In this document: piece after piece, positions 7,338 through 14,662 of the stretch
Layout: each line of letters begins with the position of its first letter
Numbering within the stretch: position 1 is the stretch's first letter
Assembly (NCBI GenBank): GCA_025457725.1
Contig: JALOTU010000012.1
Span: forward strand, 1-14,662
Direction of reading: 5' to 3'
From: Verrucomicrobiota bacterium
GTDB taxonomy: Bacteria > Verrucomicrobiota > Verrucomicrobiia > Limisphaerales > DSYF01
Length of the DNA stretch: 14,662 bases
Notes under the pieces: model-generated
What the model saw: the letters and a program-made list of their open reading frames with translations, nothing else
Told to the model about the DNA's origin: nothing
Databases searched by the model: none
Program-made: the position numbers and the translations under genes

Positions 7338-9594
7338 TGTCGAGGGCGCGCCGTGCGGCGTCCCGCGCTCCGGAGACATCGCCCACCCGCGCCAGCACGG
7401 TGGCCAGGGCGTAGGCGGGACGCGGGTCCCCGGGCGAAACGGTTTCCGCAAGGAGCAAGGCCTCGATCGCGCCGCTGGCGTCGCCGGCACCCGCCCGCGC
7501 CAATCCCAGGTTATACCAGGCGCGGCCATGGCGGGGATTGATCCGCACCGCATCCATAAGGGAGGCCAGTGTCCCCTGCGTGTCGCCAATTTCGTTCAGG
7601 GCCAGGGCGAGTTTGTAATGGAATTCCGCCTCGTTGGGTTGCAGCCGGATGGCTTCCCTCAGTTGCGTCACCGCCTCCTGGGGTCGCCCGGCCATGCTGA
7701 GCACCACGGCATATTCGTGGCGCAGCGGCGGCGAATAGGGATCCCACTCGACAGCCGTCCTGTAGTGCCGGAGGGCGCGTACGGTGTCGCCGTGTGCCAG
7801 ATGGTAGGAGCCCAATTGCATCTGGCCGGCGGGTTGATCCGCGTTGTGTTGCAGCGAGTGCCAGAATTCGCTCCCTGCCAGCGAATTGGTGGAGACCTCG
7901 CCGGACAGAGCCGCGGCTGCCTGATAACGAACGCTGCGCACCGGGTCCTCGAGGGCCGCCTGCACGGCGCCTTTCACGGCTTCATTGCCGGCCTGCGCCA
8001 ACGGGGCCAGGGTGCGGAGGGCATTCAAGCGGACCAGGGCGTTGGTGTTGGCGAGCTGGCCCAGCAACCCGCCGATGACCCGGGGCTGGTTGATCCACGG
8101 ATCGAGCATCCCGGCGGCCACCGCGCGCCAGTAGGGGATCTCGTCGGACGCGAGCATCTCGAGGAGCGGGTCCACGGCGGAGTCGTCCAGCTGTTTGGCC
8201 CGCGCGATCACGCGCGCCCGTTCGCGGTAGGGACGGTCCATCTTGGCGCCGTACCATTTCTCCACGTATTCAATCGACCAGTCCGTGCTCTTGTCCTGGT
8301 GACAGCGGTTGCAGGCGTTGGGGATGCCGAACTCCTTGGTCAGCACGGGATCCGGGATGGTGAACCCGTGATCGTGCCGCCAGTGGCGCTGCATGTAGGG
8401 CGTCTGCGGCATGTGACAACCGGTGCAGAGATTGCCGCTGTTGGTTTCCGAGTGGAAGCTGTGCTTCACCGGGTCAATCTGGATGGCGTTGGTCGTCCCG
8501 ACGGCGTGGCAGGTGAGGCACATCCAGTTGCCCGGCATGCGCACCTTGGCGGAATGGAAATCGTGGCAGTCCACGCACCGCACTCCCTTGAGATGCATCC
8601 GGCTGCCGAGGAACGCGGTGTACTCGTAATCCTCGTCCCAGTTCTGTCCGTCCGGATACCAGGTGTTGCTTTCGTCCACGATGCCCAGGAGATGGTGATC
8701 GTAATAATCGTCGCCCGGCTTGAAGTCGCCCGTGATTTCCATGCGGCGCGAATGGCAGGCTGCGCAGGTGTCGAACATCTGCCGGCGGGTGAGATTGCGG
8801 ATGGTGGGATCGGCCACCTTGTCGCCGAACTTCTCCTGCCACAGCACGTGATCCTTCATCGGTCCGTGACAGGATTCGCAGCCGACGGTCATCTCCGCCA
8901 TGGTGGTGTGGAAGGTGTCGGTGGCCGGATCGTAATTCTTGCGCAGCCGGGTGTTGTGGCACACGGCGCACATGGTGTTCCAGGTCATGCCGCGCCCGGT
9001 CCAGTGCCCCCATTCGCCCGGCTGCCGATCCTCCTGCCCGTAGACATTGAACCACTCGTTGCTGATGGGATCCCAGGACGCCTCGAGCGTCTGCCAGCGT
9101 CCGCCGGGGAAGGGGGTCAGGTATTGCATGAGCGGGTTGTTGCCGATGACGCGGTCCACGACGAACGGCCCGTTGGTGCCGTCCAATCCCGGGGTGAAAA
9201 TCTCGTAGTGGTCGCCCTCCTTGCGCACCTCCGTTTTCTGGGTGCCATGCTCGAACGACCTTGCGGGGACAAACGCGGGATCCTCGAGATGCGGCAGCGG
9301 GATGCGCTCGGCCATGCCGTGATTGGAGGTGCGCCAGAGTTGATAGGCCTCTTCGTGACAGCTGCGGCAGCTGGCCGAGCCGGCGTATTGCGCGAAGGCC
9401 TCCGTCTCGTCCTCGAGCTTGAAAACCTCGGGAAGCTTCGGGGGTGCGGCGGTCCGGAACGCCTTACTGGCCTCGCCCCGGAACAGCCACGCGCCGAACA
9501 CCGTGATCAGAATGGCGGCGGGAACGCCGAGCTTGATGAGCAGCGGCAGTTTGCGCGGCGGCGGGGTGGATGGATTGGGTTGGTGCTTCTTCAC
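7279..9594 (-). CDS. Membrane-anchored octahaem c-type cytochrome with HEAT and TPR repeats
   Basis: A 771-residue protein. A basic, Pro-rich N-terminus precedes one hydrophobic segment (about 18-38), either a membrane anchor or uncleaved signal. Eight CxxCH haem-attachment motifs follow, starting at C76, C209, C239, C277, C340, C359, C390 and C428. The opening YAGSASCRSCHEEAYQLW resembles the cytochrome c554 type. Residues about 455-565 look like HEAT-type helical repeats and about 585-770 contain TPRs (e.g. AEFHYKLALALNEIGD, AWYNLGLARAGAGD). The likely role is periplasmic electron transfer or haem catalysis with the repeats as a protein-docking platform; substrate unknown (inference). The start is GTG at 9594: no ATG lies before residue 94, and this start keeps the hydrophobic segment. 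No clear Shine-Dalgarno sequence. No oxidase or quinol module is adjacent; it diverges from tatD. Confidence 0.88.
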   Translation of the reverse strand: MKKHQPNPSTPPPRKLPLLIKLGVPAAILITVFGAWLFRGEASKAFRTAAPPKLPEVFKLEDETEAFAQYAGSASCRSCHEEAYQLWRTSNHGMAERIPLPHLEDPAFVPARSFEHGTQKTEVRKEGDHYEIFTPGLDGTNGPFVVDRVIGNNPLMQYLTPFPGGRWQTLEASWDPISNEWFNVYGQEDRQPGEWGHWTGRGMTWNTMCAVCHNTRLRKNYDPATDTFHTTMAEMTVGCESCHGPMKDHVLWQEKFGDKVADPTIRNLTRRQMFDTCAACHSRRMEITGDFKPGDDYYDHHLLGIVDESNTWYPDGQNWDEDYEYTAFLGSRMHLKGVRCVDCHDFHSAKVRMPGNWMCLTCHAVGTTNAIQIDPVKHSFHSETNSGNLCTGCHMPQTPYMQRHWRHDHGFTIPDPVLTKEFGIPNACNRCHQDKSTDWSIEYVEKWYGAKMDRPYRERARVIARAKQLDDSAVDPLLEMLASDEIPYWRAVAAGMLDPWINQPRVIGGLLGQLANTNALVRLNALRTLAPLAQAGNEAVKGAVQAALEDPVRSVRYQAAAALSGEVSTNSLAGSEFWHSLQHNADQPAGQMQLGSYHLAHGDTVRALRHYRTAVEWDPYSPPLRHEYAVVLSMAGRPQEAVTQLREAIRLQPNEAEFHYKLALALNEIGDTQGTLASLMDAVRINPRHGRAWYNLGLARAGAGDASGAIEALLLAETVSPGDPRPAYALATVLARVGDVSGARDAARRALDINPDDQEAAALLRSLEGVR

Positions 9595-9621
9595 ATCAGC
9601 GTGGCGACGATTCGTCCCGTT

Positions 9622-9651
9622 ATCCTAGAGGAAGACCCGGCGGGGTGCCAA
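9622..9651 (-). promoter_or_regulatory. Candidate sigma-70 promoter for the octahaem cytochrome gene
   Basis: On the minus strand TTGGCA (9651-9646) is followed after 18 nt by TAGGAT (9627-9622); these match the -35 box at 5 of 6 and the -10 box at 4 of 6 positions. Transcription would begin near 9615, about 20 nt before the GTG start. It lies in the 110 bp gap between the divergent cytochrome and tatD genes. Confidence 0.4.
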
Positions 9652-9694
9652 TGGTGTTTGCCTGTTCATTTGCGGGGGAATGTTCCAGGATGGG

Positions 9695-9700
9695 GCAGGT
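9695..9700 (+). promoter_or_regulatory. Ribosome binding site deciding the tatD start
   Basis: GCAGG lies a few bases upstream of the ATG at 9705, the correct spacing for a Shine-Dalgarno element. It favours this ATG over the in-frame ATG at 9690, whose nearest AGG abuts the start codon. Confidence 0.45.
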
Positions 9701-9704
9701 TTTC

Positions 9705-10565
9705 ATGCGCCTCTACGACGCCCATAATCATCTTCAGGACGAGCGGTTGAAATCGCGGCGCGAGGAGGTGTTCGCGCAGGCCGTGCGGTCGGGTGTGGTT
9801 CGCATGGTCGTGAACGGCGCGTGCGAGGCGGACTGGGGGGAGGTGCTCGGGCTGGCGCGGGCGCATCCGGAGGTGTTGCCTTCGTTCGGTTATCATCCGT
9901 GGTATCTCCGGGAGCGGACTGCGGACTGGCAGCAGCGGCTTGTGGAATACCTCGACCGGATTCCCTCCGCCGTCGGCGAGATCGGTCTGGACCGGTGGAT
10001 TCTGGACCGGCACCAGCGGGCGGTGAAGACCGGCGGCCTGTCGCCCGCAGCCTCCGGGCCCGCCCCGCTGGAGGAACAGGCTGAAGTCTTCACCTGGCAG
10101 CTGCGCCTGGCGGCGGAACGCAATCTGCCGGTGAGCATCCATTGCCTGCAAGCGTGGGGGTTGCTCCATGACATTCTTCGACGCGAGCCTCGTCCCGCCT
10201 GCGGGTTTCTGCTGCATTCCTACGGTGGCCCGGTGGAATTGGTCAGACCGCTGGCGGACCTGGGCGCCTATTATTCCCTGCCCGGCTTCTATGCGCACGA
10301 ACGCAAACAACGACAGCGGGAGGCGTTCAAGCAGGTGCCCTTCAACCGCCTGTTGATCGAAACCGATGCGCCGGATCAAAGCCTGCCCGGGGACAGGAAC
10401 CGGTTTCCCCTGGCGGACGGCGCGACCGGCAAACCCATCAACCATCCGGCGAACCTGGCCGCCGTCTACGCGTTCGGGGCGGAACTGCTTGGTCAATCCA
10501 TCAGCGAGCTCGCCAACCAGGTGGAACAGAATTTTCTCGAACTGTTTGGAGGAGTGTGTCGGTGA
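9705..10565 (+). CDS. tatD: TatD-family metal-dependent hydrolase (putative DNase)
   Basis: A 286-residue TIM-barrel amidohydrolase-type protein. All expected metal ligands are visible: H7 and H9 (YDAHNH), E92 (GEIGLD), H146 (SIHC), H171 (LLHSYGG) and D221 (LLIETDAP). TatD enzymes are metal-dependent 3'-5' exonucleases or related hydrolases; the exact substrate is inferred only. Between GEIGLD and the helix EEQAEVF there is a longer stretch (about 97-122, GGLSPAASGPAP) than in classic TatD, and the third ligand motif is IHCLQAW rather than IHxRxA, which points to a TatD-like subfamily. I chose ATG 9705 because AGG lies 6-7 nt upstream and the product starts right at the metal-binding strand; ATG 9690 has its AGG too close. 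It is the only complete gene on the plus strand. Confidence 0.9.
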   Translation: MRLYDAHNHLQDERLKSRREEVFAQAVRSGVVRMVVNGACEADWGEVLGLARAHPEVLPSFGYHPWYLRERTADWQQRLVEYLDRIPSAVGEIGLDRWILDRHQRAVKTGGLSPAASGPAPLEEQAEVFTWQLRLAAERNLPVSIHCLQAWGLLHDILRREPRPACGFLLHSYGGPVELVRPLADLGAYYSLPGFYAHERKQRQREAFKQVPFNRLLIETDAPDQSLPGDRNRFPLADGATGKPINHPANLAAVYAFGAELLGQSISELANQVEQNFLELFGGVCR

Positions 10566-10609
10566 TGGAGACTCCGCAGTTCGAACACAGAGGGTGCGTG
10601 CCGCCGGGT

Positions 10610-13600
10610 TCAAGGCGCCGTTTCCAGGACGCTGTATTTGAGCCGCAGGAAGCGTTGCGGATCATCGCCCGGGATCAGGAGCCCGTCGGGGACGACAGTG
10701 ACCCCGTCGGGCAGCCAGGTGGCAAAATCAGTGGTGGCTTCGCCTGACACCATAATCCCTGGCGGCAGCGAGGTGAGCGGCACGGGCAGTCTGAAATCCA
10801 GACCCTCCCTCACCAGCGCAAACACCGGATGCGAGGACGCCGACGTCAGGTCCGTGCCGAACACCAGCTCCTCCACATTCAACGAGCCGTCGAGATCGAA
10901 GTCGTCGTAGGGATTGACCGCGCCGATGGTGCCCAGGTTGGTGGCGGCAAACTGTCCGTAGGGCGTGTCCAGGATGCTGATTTGCACGGTTCCCGAGGCG
11001 TTCGGGCTGGTCACATTCAGGACTTCGGTTCCTTCCACGATGGCGTCACTGATCGCCCGCAGCACCAGCGTGGTGCTCGACTGGCCCGCGCCGAGGGTGA
11101 GACTGGCGAACCCGGACACATCCAGCACCGCGTCCGCGCTGCCCGCAGCCTGGAGGGTGACCGGAAGATCGGTGGCCACGGGCAGGGCGGCGGAAACCGT
11201 GACGTTGGCGGTGTCGGTGGCCGTGAAATACTCGGCCATTTGAGTGTCGGTGCTCGACAGGATCAGGCCGGGGACCCCGCTGTCGCACGCGACCTCGGAC
11301 AGATCGATGTCATCGAGATACCATCCATCACCAGCTGAGGACCGGTCATGGCCCAGGATCCAGCGGAACCGGACGCTTTGGTTGGCGGTCGAGGGGGGCA
11401 ACTGGACGACGGTGCTGATGAACCCTGCGGAATCACCCGACCAGGCGTTCCGGCTATCGATGGGATTCAGACTGCCATTGAGGGTGCTGTTGTAGCCTCC
11501 GGCCAGGAACGCGCCCCCGGCGGAAACGATGTCCTGCCAGCCGCCACCATTCACCTCGATTTCCAGGACGCCGCCGTCCCGGCCGGACTGGGTATTGTAG
11601 TAATGAGTGAACATCAACTTGCCCGGGGTCGCGCCCGCCGTGATGGCGGGGGTGGTCAGGATGGATTGCCCCCACCTGTAGGCGTCCTGTGCGAATGCCG
11701 AGTTGTGTCCCGGGTTTCCGGGGTTGGCCACGATGGACCAGAGCGAGCCGCTGCCGGTTTCCGTTGTGGACCAGCCCGACGGCAGGGCGTTGCCGGCCTC
11801 AAAATCCTCCGTCAACAGAGGGGTTTTGGTTCCGAGCGTCATGTCGATCGGCAGAGAACCAGCCGGCGCTCCGTTCACCTGGAGATCGAGGGACAGGTTT
11901 AAGGCATCGCCGCATTCTCCGTTGAAGGCAAACGTGAAGGAGCGGGCGGCGCTGGATCCGCTGTCCAGGCTGCCATACGACTGCGACACGGCGAACGGCT
12001 GAAACCCGGCGGACCCGTTCAGCGTGGCCTCCACGTTGGTGGCGGTCTGGGTTCCGACATTGATCAGGTCGACGGCCAGGCGCACCGTTTCACCCGGGTC
12101 CGGCACGCCGTTTCCGCCGGGCCACAACTCCTCCGTGACGGTGGCCGAGGACAGCACGAGGGCGACGGCGAGGGGGTTGACTTCGATCTCGAGGCGATAG
12201 AGCTGGTTGACATTGGCGCCGCTGCCCGTCACTCGGAGGTAATGGGTGCCCGGGGAGAGAATGGGCACATGGATCAACTGCTCCGTCACGCCGGCGGGTT
12301 GATTGATGGCCGAACCCAGCACCGTCGACTGGTCGGGCGCGTAGAGTGTCAGGCCAAGATCCTGCAGGTTGCTGGAGTCGAAGGGCGTCCCGGCCGTGCA
12401 GCTTCCATCGGACGCATTGACTCCCCCTTCGAGATAGCCGGCGGAGCTTGGGATGACACGCACGGTCAGCTGGGTGTCGGCGGGAAGGCTGACATTGAAG
12501 TAGTCCGCATCGGAATTGTCATCGATGCCCAGCCACTCCGCCGCGAACGGAACCCCGGGAGCGAGCGCGAGCGGGGTCGCCGTCGCAAAAGTGTCGTTGC
12601 TGCGCTCGGAACCGTGCGGCTCCAGGAAATCGCCGTAAAGCCGTTGGATGGTGAAGATGTCATCGAACTGGATGCCGAGGAATCCCAGGTTGATGAACGG
12701 TTCCATGAGCTTGGTGCCGTCCGTGGGGCAGACGTGGCCGAGCCCCAGCCCGTGGCCATGCTCGTGTTCAATCACGTTGCGCAGCACGCGGGAGTTGTTG
12801 GCGGTGTTGTTGAAGTAACTGTCCGACGTGTCGATCACCATGTCGCTGAAATCGGGATAATAATTGTAGGCGAGCACATTGTAATTGCCGTCCAGGGCGT
12901 GACCGCTGATCCGCACATCGCCCCGCACGCCCAGGCTTCCCTGGCCGCTGGAGAAATTGCTCAATTGGGCGCCGTCGTCGTTGGGTTCATAGACGTAACG
13001 CACGCCCGTTTTGGCGGCGATGTTGTCGAACACGGCTTGCAAGATGGGAAACCAGGGCTGGGCGGCAGCGGGTCCGGTGCTGCTGCCGCCATAAATGCCG
13101 GCGAGCCATGCCCGCAGGTTGCTCGGTTCGTTGCTGCCCTCACCGCTGACCTGTCCGCCGGGAATGAGGGTGCCGTCGGGCACCACGCTCCAGGTCAGTG
13201 TGATGGGCAGCCCCTGGGTTCCCTGGCCGGTGCCGTTCGAGGCGGTGCGATTCCAGTGGTCGGCGTCGTCGGCCTGGTAGGCGGTTCCAATGGGGAAGTT
13301 CCCCGCGCGCTGACGCGCTTGTTTGACGAGCTTCCCGGCATACTCGATTTCGAGGTAGGGTTTGACGATGAAGTCCGGGGTGTGGCTTTCCCAGCAGATG
13401 ACCAGTTGTGGATCGCCCTGGCTGTGATCGGCGGCGTAGCGCAACAATGCCTCCTGATGCCCCTGGGGAAGCTGGTTGAACAGGGAGGCCGGCAGATGTT
13501 GTCCGGCAAACTGCGCCCCCGCCCGTTGTTCGGACGTGAGTCCGGGCCGGTCGGCAATCTCCTTCCAGCCCGGCAGCAGCCCGGGTTCTGCCGGCTGTCC

Positions 13601-13696
13601 CTGCACGGCCGATGGGAGCAGGAGCGCCAGGGCTGCAAGCAGAATCACCCGGGTGAACTGGCAGCGGCGCACCAAGACTGGAGTCAAGCGCACCAC
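10610..13696 (-). CDS. Secreted multidomain matrixin-like zinc metalloprotease
   Basis: From GTG 13696 this is 1028 residues. A signal peptide (about 1-33: VRR, then VILLAALALLLPSAVQG) indicates export. About 165-355 is the catalytic region, with the metzincin zinc motif HEHGHGLGLGH at 311-321 (H311, E312, H315, H321) and a Met-turn KLMEP with M331, both as in matrixins (M10). Then follow a PPC domain (385-505, DADYFNVSLPAD, GTHYLRVTG), a CARDB/NEW3-like Ig domain (512-620), a MAM/jelly-roll-like domain (628-800, EDFEAGNALPSGW, GWYLDDIDLS), a Calx-beta-like domain (807-908), a calcium-type loop DDFDLDGSLNVEE (931-943), and a beta-rich tail typical of PVC surface proteins. Residues 34-164 may be a propeptide; C101 might act as a cysteine switch (speculative). 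GAAGGGG lies about 8 nt before the GTG. An ATG at 13798 overlapping the metH stop would give an oddly long n-region, so it is less likely. Substrate unknown. Confidence 0.82.
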   Translation of the reverse strand: MVRLTPVLVRRCQFTRVILLAALALLLPSAVQGQPAEPGLLPGWKEIADRPGLTSEQRAGAQFAGQHLPASLFNQLPQGHQEALLRYAADHSQGDPQLVICWESHTPDFIVKPYLEIEYAGKLVKQARQRAGNFPIGTAYQADDADHWNRTASNGTGQGTQGLPITLTWSVVPDGTLIPGGQVSGEGSNEPSNLRAWLAGIYGGSSTGPAAAQPWFPILQAVFDNIAAKTGVRYVYEPNDDGAQLSNFSSGQGSLGVRGDVRISGHALDGNYNVLAYNYYPDFSDMVIDTSDSYFNNTANNSRVLRNVIEHEHGHGLGLGHVCPTDGTKLMEPFINLGFLGIQFDDIFTIQRLYGDFLEPHGSERSNDTFATATPLALAPGVPFAAEWLGIDDNSDADYFNVSLPADTQLTVRVIPSSAGYLEGGVNASDGSCTAGTPFDSSNLQDLGLTLYAPDQSTVLGSAINQPAGVTEQLIHVPILSPGTHYLRVTGSGANVNQLYRLEIEVNPLAVALVLSSATVTEELWPGGNGVPDPGETVRLAVDLINVGTQTATNVEATLNGSAGFQPFAVSQSYGSLDSGSSAARSFTFAFNGECGDALNLSLDLQVNGAPAGSLPIDMTLGTKTPLLTEDFEAGNALPSGWSTTETGSGSLWSIVANPGNPGHNSAFAQDAYRWGQSILTTPAITAGATPGKLMFTHYYNTQSGRDGGVLEIEVNGGGWQDIVSAGGAFLAGGYNSTLNGSLNPIDSRNAWSGDSAGFISTVVQLPPSTANQSVRFRWILGHDRSSAGDGWYLDDIDLSEVACDSGVPGLILSSTDTQMAEYFTATDTANVTVSAALPVATDLPVTLQAAGSADAVLDVSGFASLTLGAGQSSTTLVLRAISDAIVEGTEVLNVTSPNASGTVQISILDTPYGQFAATNLGTIGAVNPYDDFDLDGSLNVEELVFGTDLTSASSHPVFALVREGLDFRLPVPLTSLPPGIMVSGEATTDFATWLPDGVTVVPDGLLIPGDDPQRFLRLKYSVLETAP

Positions 13697-13797
13697 TTTG
13701 TTCGCCCCTTCAATTGCGATGGTTTGAGCACGGGCCACATCGAGCGCGGGAACATACACCGCAGCTGGAGGAATGCCAGCCATCCGAATGGCCCCCA

Positions 13798-14662
13798 TTA
13801 GGGCGTGTACCCCAGCCACGGACCCAGCCAGCGTTCCATCTCCGACACGGTTTCGCCCTTGCGGGAGGCGTAGTCTTCCAACTGATCCCGGCCCAGCTTG
13901 CCGACGGCGAAGTATCTGGATCCGGGGTGGGCAAAGTAGAGTCCGCTCACACTGCTGCCGGGCCACATGGCAAAGTTCTCGGTGAGCTGGATGCCGGTGT
14001 TCTTCTCCGCGCCCAGCAGCTTCCACAGCGTGGCCTTTTCCGTGTGATCCGGACAGGCCGGGTAACCGGCCGCCGGCCGGATGCCGCGGTACTTTTCCGC
14101 GATGAGATCCTCGGTCGACAGACCTTCGTTCCGGCCGTAGCCCCATTCCCGGCGCACGCGCTGGTGCAGGTACTCCGCGAAGGCCTCCGCCAGCCGGTCT
14201 GCCAGCGCTTCGGCCATGATGGCGTTGTAATCGTCGTGCTCCGCTTGAAACTTCTCCACCAGCTCCTTCAAGCCGATGCCTGAGGTCACGGCAAAGGCGC
14301 CCAGGTGATCGCGTGGCACTGATCTCTGGTCCGTGCCACTCCTCTGTGCAATAAAATCCGCCAGGCACCAATGAGGTTTGCCCTCCTCCTTGGTTGTCTG
14401 CTGCCGGAGGAAGTGGAATCGGGCCAGTGTCTCGGTGCGGCCTTCGTTGGTGTAAACCTCCACATCGTCACCACTCGCGTTGGCTGGAAAGATCCCGTAC
14501 ACGGCTCGCAGTCCGAGGCGCTTCTGGCTGACGATCTCGTTCAACAAACCCTGGGCGTCGGCAAAGAGCTTGCGCGCCTCCTCGCCATGCTGTTCGTGCT
14601 GGAGAATCTTCGGGTAAACCCCGCGCAGTTCCCAGGTGTGAAAGAAGGGCGTCCAGTCAATG
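13798..14662 (-). CDS. metH: Cobalamin-dependent methionine synthase, C-terminal part (partial, 5' end beyond window)
   Basis: The frame is open to the window edge, giving 287 C-terminal residues. They cover the AdoMet-binding reactivation domain, beginning IDWTPFFHTWELRG and DAQGLLNEIV, which are classic MetH junction sequences. LADFIA, GAFAVTSGIG, HDDYNAIMAEALADRLAEAF and RPAAGYPACPDHTEK (195-209, AdoMet site) are followed by YFAHPGSRYFAVGKLGRDQ and end at LGYTP. MetH methylates homocysteine using methylcobalamin and 5-methyl-tetrahydrofolate; this domain reductively remethylates inactive cob(II)alamin. Compared with common forms, a few extra residues (RSGTDQRSVPR) sit between LADFIA and GAFAVT. 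The stop TAA overlaps an ATG (TAATG), but the following gene more likely starts about 100 bp downstream. Confidence 0.96.
   Translation of the reverse strand, partial: IDWTPFFHTWELRGVYPKILQHEQHGEEARKLFADAQGLLNEIVSQKRLGLRAVYGIFPANASGDDVEVYTNEGRTETLARFHFLRQQTTKEEGKPHWCLADFIAQRSGTDQRSVPRDHLGAFAVTSGIGLKELVEKFQAEHDDYNAIMAEALADRLAEAFAEYLHQRVRREWGYGRNEGLSTEDLIAEKYRGIRPAAGYPACPDHTEKATLWKLLGAEKNTGIQLTENFAMWPGSSVSGLYFAHPGSRYFAVGKLGRDQLEDYASRKGETVSEMERWLGPWLGYTP

Noticed and set aside
7219..9750. 843-codon open frame on the plus strand opposite the cytochrome
   Set aside because: It mirrors the eight-haem gene, whose CxxCH motifs and TPRs prove the minus strand is coding. The plus translation shows no domain.
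10566..10609. Possible bidirectional terminator between convergent tatD and the metalloprotease
   Set aside because: No inverted repeat with a good stem or T run was found in these 44 bases.
12242..13801. 519-codon plus-strand frame opposite the metalloprotease
   Set aside because: Antisense shadow: the minus strand has the signal peptide, zinc motif and ordered domains.
13799..14371. Upstream extension of the metalloprotease frame to 14371
   Set aside because: It lies over metH in another frame and is Arg/Gly-rich noise; the signal peptide starts much later.
1..14662. CRISPR array, tRNA, rRNA, insertion sequence or phage genes
   Set aside because: I saw no regularly spaced repeats, no cloverleaf-type sequences, no transposase or integrase motifs and no terminal inverted repeats.

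Overview
The window looks like a GC-rich chromosome segment from a Gram-negative bacterium of the PVC group, most likely a member of Verrucomicrobiota (inferred). The reasons are: a large secreted multidomain protein that ends in a DxDxDG-type calcium loop plus a beta-rich tail, a membrane-anchored multihaem cytochrome fused to HEAT and TPR repeats, a TatD subfamily with an IHCLQAW motif, and an O-antigen ligase implying an outer membrane. Planctomycetota is the main alternative. I see no tRNA, rRNA, CRISPR array, insertion sequence or phage gene.

Region 1 (1-6752) is a co-directional block on the minus strand. In transcription order it holds a sigma-70 factor, adenine phosphoribosyltransferase (apt), DNA polymerase III delta' (holB), an O-antigen ligase/polymerase, 3-dehydroquinase (aroQ), the biotin carrier accB, biotin carboxylase accC, and the first 29 codons of an unknown membrane or exported protein. 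Most gaps are short (14, 67, 22, -4, 53 and 5 bp). The 233 bp gap between aroQ and accB holds a hairpin and a candidate promoter, so accB-accC-(unknown) may be a separate transcription unit. The block combines housekeeping functions: transcription initiation, purine salvage, replication, envelope polysaccharide, shikimate pathway and fatty-acid synthesis.

Region 2 (6753-7278) holds no complete gene. On the plus strand it carries a reading frame with strong coding character but no good start, no signal peptide and an end that runs into the neighbouring gene. I read it as the remnant of a secreted-protein gene.

Region 3 (7279-10565) has a minus-strand gene for a membrane-anchored protein with eight CxxCH haem sites followed by HEAT and TPR repeats. 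A plus-strand TatD-family metal hydrolase diverges from it across 110 bp.

Region 4 (10610-14662), minus strand, contains the 3' end of metH (cobalamin-dependent methionine synthase, activation domain). Downstream of it is a 1028-residue exported matrixin-like metalloprotease with PPC, CARDB-like, MAM-like, Calx-beta and calcium-loop modules. The least ordinary genes are the octahaem-HEAT-TPR protein, the matrixin-like protein and the gene remnant. No clearly new multi-gene system is visible.
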